DNA of 64,000 nt from Medicago truncatula. Its lineage: Eukaryota; Streptophyta; Magnoliopsida; Fabales; Fabaceae. The position numbers and the translations under genes were made by a program. Positions 48,424 to 58,194 of the stretch are shown here, piece by piece. The notes below the pieces were generated by a model, which was not told where the DNA came from, did not search any database, and worked only from the letters and a program-made list of their open reading frames with translations. Numbering within the stretch: the stretch's first letter is position 1; every line of letters starts with the position of its first letter. The stretch spans positions 43,849,832-43,913,831 of the forward strand of contig NC_053046.1 in NCBI RefSeq assembly GCF_003473485.1, read 5' to 3'.

Positions 48424-50067
48424 GTTAACTGCTTACTTATATATCAAAAGGAAACAGGTCTACTTTCATTGACTGCTTTGATGAATACATAGAATCGAAA
48501 GACTTGAACAAACCTGACAACGTTTAAAAAGCTTATTAGCAAAAACGCAATTGTCTGTGCCGTTATCAGAAATCATCAATACAAATGATATTATATGAAC
48601 AGTATGATTGAAAAAGAATTTCATTTTATAAACTTCGGAAACTTGATCACTCATCAATAGCAGCAGGATCATTAAAAGTACTGCGACATGTATGAATTGA
48701 AGAGTGATAAAAAATTCTTACACTAAATGGCAGTGTATCTTATGTGTCAGTGTTACATTAGTCATGCTGTCATGGGCATATGGGAACTTCTCAATTAGAA
48801 TAAGATTATGATAATTTACTTACCAAACTATGAAGCACGGATACCGATAATAATTTGAGAAAATAATATATTTCAACGTAAGCATATGTGTCGGCGACGT
48901 GTGTCCGACCTAATCCGAAGAGTGTCCATGCTTCATAGCTTACAAATAGTTCTTATAAGTTCATAGCTGTATATGAAAAAGATAAATAAGAGGGTTTCTG
49001 AAACGAAACAGAAAAGAAAAATTAAATGCAGAAGCTAATTTCAACTAAACCTGCTTATTAAAGATATTAATTGAACTTTAGTAACATAACATTGTTGGGA
49101 TCACCAATTCTATATTAAGAGAACCACCATTTTAGTGAGTAAATAGACATTTTTATCTTTGAAATTGTAAGAATCGGTCGATTTGGTCCTTCAACTTTAC
49201 AAAATAGCAAATTAGTCCCTGAAATTAAACATACATATTGACATAGGGCCCGTTTGGATTGGCTTATTTTTGAGCTTATGCAAATAAATAAGCTTTTAAG
49301 TATTATTCATAAGCTTGTCAAGGTAGTTTATAAAAAAAAACAGCTTATGAAGATACAATTTTCGTCAGTGAAAAGTGAAAACTTATGAATTAACATTAAA
49401 ACTTATTTATTTTCATAAGCTCGTAAATAAGTCGATCCAGACATGCCCTTAAAGAGTCTTTAAAATTGTGGTACAAAGATTGAAAAGGAGCCTAAATTGA
49501 TTGATATTTGTAATTTAAGGGACTATAATACTATTTTACAAATCTGTAAGAATAAATTGACTAATCTTTACAATTTAGATGACTAAAATGAATATCTACA
49601 CCCATTTTAGTCTTGAAATTGTATGAGTCAAACAGTTTGATCATTAAATACACAAAATTCCAAAATGATAATTAAAATTGAAAATATTTGATCACATTAA
49701 TCCTTATAGTTCAGTCAATTTTGTCCCAAAATCATAAAAAAACATTCAATTTCACAGATCATTCTAAAATTTCAAAAATTATTAAATTTCAAAGACCAAA
49801 TTGCCTAATCCCAACAAATTCATAAACTAAATTAGGGATTAAAAAACTAAATTGACGAAATTAATCAAGTGGAAAGGAAGGGGAAAAGGGTTTCAATTTT
49901 TAGGTATCACACAGTGAAAAATTCTGAATTTACAACATATAAGAAGCTGAAAATCAAAACCCACAATTCATACCTCAATTTCCAATAAAAATGACAAACT
50001 TTACTATAATAAGAGTAAAATTGAAAGAAAAAAAAAAAAACTGAGAAATTGAGAAAAAGCATTACCA
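48424..50067 (-). other. Probable 5' UTR intron region of the WRKY1-like gene
   Basis: The minus-strand sequence CTTCGTG|GTAATG near 50067 is a good donor, and the matching place in the duplicate (near 57750) has CTTTGTG|GTAATT. The leader exon would lie at about 50068-50150. The interval holds a repeat element at 49146-49615 and is otherwise AT-rich. Confidence 0.5.
49146..49615. mobile_element. MITE-like inverted repeat with a nested hAT-like MITE
   Basis: The outer element pairs TTTTTATCTTTGAAATTGTA near 49151 with inverse sequence near 49560-49590 and has repeated TTTGGTCCTTCAA / GGGACTATAA phrases. Nested inside at about 49246-49449 is a second element whose ends are GGGCCCGTTTGGAT and ATCCAGACATGCCC. 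Both lie in the presumed WRKY leader intron. Confidence 0.5.
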
Positions 50068-50450
50068 CGAAGAAATTAAGGTTGAAATTGAAGAGGAGCA
50101 TAGTTGAGTAAACAATTGAACTGATCAAAGGAACTGAAGTGAAACTGTGTTGTGTTGTGTTTTGTTTGTGAGTTTATGTTGTGTTTGGATGGAAGCAATA
50201 AGAAAGAGAAAAAGTATTTCTTAATTAATTTGACCCAAAAGAAAGAATAATAACACACCAAATAAATAAAAATAAAGAGGAACAAAAGTCCACTCTTTCT
50301 CTCTCCAAACAGACACCAAGAATATGCTATATTTTTTATTTTTTTTTATGTTAAATTAAATTGGAGTAAATGGGCTTGATAATTCGAAATTAGTCAAAAA
50401 TAAATTAAAAATTGTTAAATCAAAGTTCTTTTGAGTAATTCATCTTTAAT

Positions 50451-50530
50451 GAGTCCTCGTTTAGCTCAGTTTGACAATGCATAATATATGCAAGGTCTGG
50501 GATTCGAATCCCGGCCACCAAAAAAAAAAA
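50451..50530 (+). mobile_element. Short tRNA-like SINE with 11-bp target duplication
   Basis: The 80-bp insert has GTTTAGCTCAG (A box), GGGATTCGAATCCCGG (B box) and an A tail of about 11 bases. TCATCTTTAAT flanks it at 50440-50450 and 50531-50541. It could be mistaken for a tRNA gene, but it has no clover-leaf and a clear poly(A) tail. Confidence 0.85.
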
Positions 50531-50773
50531 TCATCTTTAATAAAATTTATTAACTATTTAATTTCAATTGATTGGTTATTTTTATATTATTTTATGGATT
50601 ATATCTTTTTTTATATAAAGCGTCATTGATCATTTCTTTGTGATAACTATTTCATTTCATTTCTTCTTAAAAAAAGAAAAAATAAAAACTATTTCATTTC
50701 ATTTGATAATATTAAATGCATATTTATTTTTTTGAAAGAAATATTAAATGCTTATTTTTATTATTAACTTTTT

Positions 50774-50843
50774 TTTTTGTGGTAGCCGGGGTTTGAAACC
50801 CGGACCTTGCATATTTTTATGCATTGACCATAACAACTGAGCT
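50774..50843 (-). mobile_element. Short tRNA-like SINE, reverse orientation, with 10-bp target duplication
   Basis: The minus strand reads GCTCAGTTGTTATGG (A box) and GGGTTTCAAACCCCGG (B box), then a poly(A) tail seen as the T run at 50774-50778. TTAACTTTTT lies at 50764-50773 and 50844-50853, though the T run makes the exact border ambiguous. Confidence 0.7.
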
Positions 50844-50853
50844 TTAACTTTTT

Positions 50854-51780
50854 GACAAAGGTTATTTATTTTTTAGGAAAAATAAAATGCAATAAAATAT
50901 ATTTTTTGTTTTGAAATATTAATATTTTGAGAATTGAGAGTTTGTAAAATAATTATATGAAAGAAAAAAAAAATGTGATGCACGATATACTACAATTCGA
51001 AGTTATTTTTATTTTTTAACAGTATAGGGATTTTTTTAATAATGAAATATTTCTTCCGTCCTAAAATATACGCAAAAATTAATCAACAAAAGTTAATGTA
51101 TTTAGTTGAAAATTTATACCAAACTAGTTAATGATGTGTGTGCGTGTATCTAGCATCAGTGTTGTGAGTTCGAAGCATAAAAAAATCCATTTATTCAATT
51201 TTAAAAAGTGAATTTTTAATCGTTAAATCACTATGCAATAAACTTCGTTTTTGAAGGCAAAATTTTTTTGTCAAAAAATAAATAAATAAACTCCATTGTA
51301 TCTTCTTTTTCCTTTTTTTTTTTTTTTGTTTATGTTGTTTCTAGTTGGTTCTAGGTGTTGTTGTGATGTTTTTAGTTAGTTTTGGGTGTTTTTTTGACGA
51401 GAAATGATATATTTGTACAATCATTTTTTAACAACTTTTATGATAAATATTGTTTTAGATTTTATGTCAATATTTTTTTTTTGTAAATCTATAGTTGTCT
51501 AATAAGTTACCATAAAAATAATTGTTCATATCTACCCAAAAAATAAATAAATAAATAAATAATTGTTCAAATAACACAACTTTTTTGTGACTTTGTTGTT
51601 TCTTTTGTTCCTGGTTTGGAGTATTTCTTGCGTATGTGCTCTTTTCCAGCGACTTTTGATGTGGCTACTCCCTAACTTTTATGATCGGTTTGTATTATAT
51701 CAGGTGAGAGGAGTAGTGATTTGGAAGATGAAATGAATAAATATAGCCTTTGGATTAAAATAAATAAATGGTACAAACTA
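50854..51780. other. AT-rich spacer
   Basis: No gene is recognised. A Stowaway-like terminus (TTCCGTCCTAAAATATACGC near 51054) hints at an old element without a visible partner. Confidence 0.4.
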
Positions 51781-52628
51781 AGGCTGTGTTTGGTAACACA
51801 AAAAAGCTAGCTTATAGCTTGTTGGATTAGCTTATAAGCTCGTTAGAAGAAAACGTGACGTGTTTGGTAACAAGCTTTTTTCATGAGCTTATAGCGTTTT
51901 TTGAAAAGCTATTTCAAGTAGCTTTTTAGCTTATAGCTGGTAGCTTTTTATATTTTCTTCCAACTTTAACCCTATTAATTTAATTATTTATTTTTTTAAT
52001 TAAACAAGTACCCATGTTCATCTTTATAACCGCCCCATTTTTTCCCTTAAATAAAATGCCGTTTTTTTAAGGAGCACTTTATATATATATATATATATAT
52101 AATATTTTTTTTATGGAAATGCTTTATATTTTGTTATAACTAACCTGTCGTACACCACACAAAAAATAACTAGCCTATTTTTTTTAAAAGGAAAAAATAA
52201 CTAGTCTATTGTACGTTGTAAAATTTTATATATTCTACCTCACATTTTGTTTCCACATTTCTCTTATTTTTGGGACTTATTAAGCAGAGATCAAAATTGT
52301 TAGTGAATTTTTTTTTAGGATTAAAGGTCGAAGAATTTTTTTATGGAGACTAAGACCAAAAGTTTGAATATTTATAGGGACCAAAAACATATTTAACTAT
52401 AATTAAAAATATTAAAAAATAAATACATTACAAAAAAATGTGTCTGTCTATATGTATATTAAAAAAAAAAACATGTCCTTTTATGTCATTTTATACTTAT
52501 CAGCCACTTCAACAGCTAATTTTACCAAACACATTATTTTTAATAAGCAAGTTTTTCAGCTATAAGCTATAAGCTATCAGCTACCAGCTATCAGCTAGCT
52601 TATAGCTTCTTTTTACCAAACAGAGCCT
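51781..52628. mobile_element. hAT-like MITE with a nested insertion
   Basis: Left end AGGCTGTGTTTGGTAACA and right end TTTTTACCAAACAGAGCCT form TIRs. Repeated AGCTTATAGCTT phrases occur near both ends. The middle (about 52290-52400) has the AGGGACCAAAAACATATTTAA phrase also seen at the 3822 MITE, so a fragment of that family is nested. No clear target duplication. Confidence 0.6.
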
Positions 52629-52823
52629 AAGAGATCACTTAAAAAAATTCACGTGGCTATTTTGCTTTCTCTCTCAAAGGTGATTCTTCCTTGTACTTCC
52701 ACATAACAAAATGGGATAATCAACAAAACATTACTAGTCTATGTCACTTGAAGAACACCTATTTTTTCAATTTTAGATTGAATTAAACGTAACTCAACAA
52801 TTAGAAAGACATGGATTTTTTAA

Positions 52824-53210
52824 AGCTAAATTGCATTTTTAGTCATTTAACTATTTCGGTAGTATCGCTTTAGTTCTTTAATTAAAATTCGATTTATTTT
52901 GGTCCATTAACTTCTCTATGTTACACATTTTGGTCCTTTATGTTAGTTTTAATTCAAAAATATTTGATTTTTTTCATTTTCTTCTCCTCTTTTTCATCTT
53001 CATATCATCTCCTTCAACCTTCAATAACAAGAATCCCATAAAAATTCCAGAAGAAAATGTAGAAAATCTAACGTTTTTGAATTAAAACTAACGGAAATGA
53101 CCAAAATTTATAACAAAGAGAAGTTAAGGGATCAAAATAAATCAAATTTTAATTAAGGGACCAAAGCGATACTACCTAAATAGTTAAGGGACCAAAAATA
53201 CAATTTAGCC
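52824..53210. mobile_element. MITE with perfect 9-bp target duplication
   Basis: The left end AGCTAAATTGCATTTTTAGT and right end ACCAAAAATACAATTTAGCC are inverse with few mismatches, and the arms pair over about 100 bp (GGTAGTATCGCTTTAG / inverse near 53165). ATTTTTTAA lies at 52815-52823 and 53211-53219. A 9-bp duplication fits a Mutator-like element. Similar to, but distinct from, the element at 3822. Confidence 0.8.
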
Positions 53211-53219
53211 ATTTTTTAA

Positions 53220-54683
53220 TCAGTTGAAACTCAGGTATTATCCCATTATTTTTAAACTAATTCTAATTTTTAGCTTCTTTTTTCTGTAAGACCGAGAAAA
53301 AAGTAAAGAAAAAGGAAGATACGTCAATGGAGTTTGTTTACTTATTAAGGTTTTTTCTGTAAGTGGATATACATCTCATGTTTTTTTTTTTAAGATGTTT
53401 GATTTCTTTCATAAATCTTTTAATAATTATTTCAGTAAGTATTTTTGAGTTATTTTTGTTGTTTCTCAATCTGTATAATGGCACCTAACATTAGTAGGGA
53501 GAAGAAATGAAAGAGATATCACATTGTTGTCTCATCACGTCAAGAAAGGTAATTAAGGATGACCTTAAAAAATACTAGGCAAGCTTGTTGATATGGATAA
53601 GAAGATGAATGTCATTTCTTCTGCGTTATAGGAAAAATGGTTGCACCAAGATTGAAAGTATGAAATGAATAATCATGATATGGCGATGAAAAGAACAATG
53701 GAGTTTGTTGTAGGTTCTCTAGAGTTTATTTTCCCTAACTTTGATGTATCATTTTGAGGTTAAGGACGCTTTTGAGATGAAGGATGGTTCTGAGATGAAT
53801 ACCGATATTGAGGGTCAATGACGATGTTTTTTGCTTGTATTTGTATTTGGTTTGTGCATTTGGCCATCACCTAATACAATTCGGTATTTCCTATGTTTCA
53901 TGTGTATTTCCTCTCTTATAAGAATCTCAGATGTTCTGATGTGTGGATCTCAGCTTCATCTTTTACTCCAAGCCTTGTCCACACTCTAGATTATGTACGT
54001 TAAGGAAGATATATGATTCTTCTTTGTTTCTGTTTAATGATACATCTTCGTCTGGATAATATAGGATTTGTATTTCTATATTGTAGTTATTCATGTAATC
54101 ATCCGATGTTATTTACACTAAAAACATAAAAGGAGTTCATTGGCAAGATTGTGTTACCAATGTAATCGTATTTGTAATTTTATGTCGAGTTCAAGTTCGG
54201 GCTTATATTGTATATTGAATTTAAATGAATCGACCCACTGATGGATTGTCACATTGATGTGCCAACGCAAGACATCAAGCTTATGTAGTGAAGTGCCAAT
54301 GCAATGAATCATGTTTATCTAATTGACACACAAACATATTGCCTCACCAAGGTGTCGATTTAAGGCGTCAATCCTATGTAGTTAAACCATTGACATGTTG
54401 CTACATCATGGTGCCGACATATGGCACTAGGATTTACGCATTCCTTTTAATGGATTGTATTGTTTGTGTGTCAACGTGTGACATTGAGACTATGTACTTG
54501 TCTTAAGATAGAGAACATAGTATGCTTGACAAAGAATTTATTGATAAAATGGAAAAAAGGATGTATCTCGTTAAAACCACCAAGGACCAAAACCCTTTTG
54601 GAGAAAAATGTCCGAGTTGAAAAAAGAGTGCACCATCCCATTACAAAAAATTAATTTAAGTAAAATTTGAGGTGCGTGGTATT
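53220..54683. other. Spacer
   Basis: No intact gene is recognised. 54230-54500 has diverged repeats built on GTGCCAACGCAAGACATCAA, GTGCCAATGCAATGAATCA, GGTGTCGATTTAAGGCGTCA and GGTGCCGACATATGGCAC. Confidence 0.4.
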
Positions 54684-54689
54684 CCACGA

Positions 54690-54905
54690 CCTCCGATAAA
54701 TGTTTTTGACTAGGTCTTCCTATCGATATACCATTTTGCCAAGTGCAGAGTTGAACTAATATGGTCCTTCCCCTGTAGCTACTCTTCCTTCCTTATCTCA
54801 TCAATCCTTTGTAAGACTATATCTCCTTCCTTGAAACTCCTAGGTTTGATGTAGTGTTGAACCTATTCAATTCTTTGAGTCTTGCAGCATACTTTGATCT
54901 CCTAT
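54690..54905 (-). pseudogene. Fragment of a Ty3-gypsy polyprotein
   Basis: Read on the minus strand, shifting frames give KYAARLKELN, NLRSFKEGDIVLQRIDEIR and a degraded TGEGPYYF..ALGKMVY. This resembles the region after the integrase core of plant gypsy elements (FKEGDLVLxR...GEGPY). Stops and frameshifts show decay. It directly abuts the tail of the duplicated WRKY gene. Confidence 0.55.
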
Positions 54906-54944
54906 TTAAGTCTGATGTGGCCAAGTTTTGCATCAGACTTTTCA

Positions 54945-55110
54945 CTGGGAGTATCATGCTCATTTAATCTACATGGAAGTACAGAACTTGAACCACAAAT
55001 CATGGCATCACCGACAATATCTTCGTTTTATTGCTCTTCCTCATTTAATTCACTTTCAAAACCCTGATTAGGAAGGATAATCGCTCGAATTGGAGTCATA
55101 TCATCACAAA
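54945..55110 (-). pseudogene. Orphaned C-terminal tail of the duplicated WRKY gene
   Basis: The minus strand encodes TPIRAIILPNQGFESELNEEE, then a stop, then relics of DAMIC...LPCRLNEHDTPS, aligning with the tail of the WRKY1-like protein (TPIRATILPNQSLESELNEEE...CRLSEHDTPS). It follows the new stop codon at 55133 and so is no longer translated. Confidence 0.75.
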
Positions 55111-55132
55111 TAACGTTAGCTTAAGATATCTG

Positions 55133-56225
55133 TTATGGCTTGCCATTAATACACATTATTTGAGTATTGGTATCAGAGTCATGACGGACACCTCTACCAG
55201 TCGGTGGTTCATGATCATGTTGTCCCTTATAGGTAGTTGTTACATTAGTCGCATTTAGAGGGGACTTTTCAACATACTTTTTCACCGTGCATCCTGGATA
55301 GGCGCATCGAAAGTAATTTCTAGAAGATTGGAGAGAAAATGCAATCAATTAGATAAAATCATTTCATGAATTTGTGTATTTGCAAAAGCTTAAAGCACAT
55401 AGATAAAAAGCAATAAAAAAAATGCATCTTGAAACGATCTACAATGTACGAGTTCAAAACAAAAGCTAGGATGTACCTTTGAATTGTTTTTCCATTAACC
55501 ATTTTTCTTCCGTATTTGCGCCAGCGATATGCATCATTTACAACTTCATTTGCACTTGAAGTCTGAACAACAAGGTGAGGTTCACCAGTTAACACGCTAG
55601 CTCTAGTAGCATTAGTATTGTTGTCTGCATGCACAACAATGTACAATATATTAAGAGGTTTTTCATGTAATATTGAAACTAAAATACTGGCAAAGAGTGA
55701 GTACTTATCACCTTGAACTTCCACACCGGCCAAATAGGGTAGATGTGGTCCGTGTTCAACAATAGGAAGAACATGATCAATTGGTGGTACAATGCTTGAT
55801 TGAGGATTAGGATGATTGTGCGGATTGGTGTAACTGAAATATTCGACGGTCCCATCATTTGACCAATGAAATTTCTTTTTTGCCTGACAATCTGAATGTG
55901 TGCATTTGTAATAGGCTCTTTTATGTTCATTCTTCTTAATGTTTTTCTCACCATATTTTTTCCACTTATATCCATCTTTTCTTACCATTTCACGTATGAT
56001 TGAGCGAGTGTATTGATTAGATTGTATCAGAGGTAACTCACGTGAAGGAGTATTAGGGCTCTGCGAGTGTTGCATGAGTGGTGAAGAATGTGATAATACC
56101 AACTCACAAGCCATAGCTACATCATTAGTCTCTCGTGACAATATGATCTCCCTCTGATGATTCACTCGATGTTGTACTTCAGAAGGAGAATCATTGTGAT
56201 CAACATTTTGTTGCGACAAAACCAT
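55133..56225 (-). CDS. Diverged and truncated WRKY1-like duplicate with altered heptads
   Basis: Minus-strand exons 56225-55712, 55624-55477 and 55319-55133 join in phase to 282 residues. The start MVLSQQNVDH matches the intact paralogue at 48423. The first DNA-binding loop is WKKYGEK (88-94) and the second WRKYGRK (206-212), instead of WRKYGQK; both zinc fingers keep C2H2 spacing. Compared with the paralogue, exon 2 and the start of exon 3 are deleted, so the old exon-2 acceptor (GCATGCAG) now joins at DNNTNATRAS, still in phase. An insertion of roughly 65 bp after PPTGRGV brings in a stop, cutting about 65 residues of tail. The ORF is otherwise open, so it could be translated, but altered heptads usually weaken W-box binding. 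It may be a dying duplicate or a dominant-negative form. Confidence 0.65.
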
Positions 56226-58194
56226 GTTAACTTCTATCTTATCTTATATTTAAAAAGGAGACAAATCTACTTTACAGTGTGCGCTGAAACATCATCAATA
56301 AAAATGTTAATATGTGAACAATACTATTTGAGAGAGAAGCAAATTGATTTACGAACTTTAAAAACTTCAGCACTAGTATTGCATCAAAATCATTAAAGTG
56401 TATTGTGACATGTATATTGAGTGCTACAAAAAAATCTTAACAAAAATAACAACATATCTTATGTAAGATTCGATTTGGTGCATCAATTGCCTGATGCGGT
56501 TACTGATATAAACCATATGATCTCAATGTATAATTGAGATTGTTTAAAGCTAATTTTATTTTATTGTGTAATATGAATTGTTCGATCTCGGATTAACGAC
56601 CGAGATCATTTTATTTGGTATCATCTTATTTAAGAGGGTTGCATTAGCTTTGGGCCTATTGAAACTTCTATGTTAAAAATAAGGTTATGATTATTCACTT
56701 ACTACAAAGTTTTTGTAAGTTCATAGCTGTTTATCTACAAGATAGAAAAGAGATCTTTCAAACCAAATAAAAAACCTAATTTCTAGCTGATAGTAATTAA
56801 CATTGCATAATGTATGTAGACATTGAACCCCCAACACCCAATATAATTACTCACAAACAAAAAATTAAAGAACTTAAAACTAAGTAAAAAAATCTTTTAA
56901 TATTTTTCTATGTACAAAAGAGGACAAAGGCCCGTCTTTTAATATTATTTTATATGATGTATATCATATATGTTAACATAAAGATGTCATCAAAGAGAAT
57001 GGACTAGACCACTAAAAAAAGGGAATGCACGAGATTATTTTGGGAAGGCATTAATTGTGTTGCAAAAATATAACATTTTGGGATCACAAAATTTATTAAG
57101 AGAACCACCATTTTAGTGACTAAATAACTATATGGATTAAATACATTTCATGCCTTCATAGAAAATTAGAGGGGCTAAATTACATATTAAGGGTATTCGT
57201 GGTGTGATTTGAATCGATTTTTAGGTAAAAAAAACATCATATTTAAACTAAAAAATCATGTATGGATGATACTTTAAACAAACATGATGGGATCCAATTA
57301 AATGTGATTTATTTGAATAATATTTTTGGACATCCAAATTAATAGGTTTCATAGACAATGTAAAATAAAATATATTGAAAATAAATATTATGAAATGAAA
57401 ATATGATTCATTATGATTGAAACATATGAAGTAGTAAAAATATAAAATCAATTAAACTAATATATTAATACAATTTATTATACCTATAAAAAAATGATTA
57501 AAACTTGCTTATGCATTTGGTTTCATTTTGAAAAGGAGATCTGAAATCCACTTTAAACTTAACAGTTTTTACAAAACATCCAATTTTTTGAATTTGTGCA
57601 ATTTTCATTTTTTCAGATCAGTTTGAATTAGAACACCTCTAATTCATACCTCAATTTCCAAAAACAAAACAAAACTCAAATTTCACTACTATAATAAGGG
57701 GAAAAAAAACCAAAGAGAAATTGAATGGTTAATAAAGAGAAAAGAAATTACCACAAAGAAATTGAGGTGTAAATCGAAGAATGTAATTGAATAATCAATC
57801 GAAACGAATGTGAGTGAAATGTATTATGTATGTGAGTTTGTGTTGTGTTTGGATGGAAGCAATAAGAAAGAGTGAAATTGATTTTTCTTATTTGACTCAA
57901 GAAAGAATAATATGCTTTTCTATGTGTGTTGTGTTGTGATCTCTTGTATTGTGATGTGTGTGCATTTATAGTATCTCATTTAATATTTTTTTTTATAATA
58001 ATTTTATTTCATTGACTTTATTAAATAGTTGGTCATTTTATATTTGAAAAAATAAATGCAATATAATATACATTGCATTTGGTCAAAATAGAAATCAATA
58101 TATATAGAGAGACATTTCATCTGGTCAAAACAGAAATCAATATATATATATAGTCTCTCTTGTTAATTGGGAAGTTTTTTTTTTCAACTATACC
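56226..58194. other. Upstream region of the WRKY duplicate, part of the segmental duplication
   Basis: It keeps landmarks of the 48.4-50.3 kb region: AGAGAACCACCATTTTAGTG (57100 versus 49120), ATTCATACCTCAATTTCCA (57642 versus 49968), and TTGTGTTTGGATGGAAGCAA (57842 versus 50179). Another repeat sits at about 57180-57640, where the other copy has its own insertion. Confidence 0.65.

Noticed and set aside
50451-50530. Possible tRNA gene (A box and GATTCGAATCCC B box)
   Set aside because: No acceptor stem or anticodon arm can be drawn; an A tail and 11-bp flanking duplication show a SINE.
55167-55184. Primer-binding-site-like TTGGTATCAGAGTCATGA as evidence of an LTR retrotransposon
   Set aside because: No LTR pair is visible, and its orientation does not agree with the nearby minus-strand gypsy fragment; recorded only as possible filler origin.
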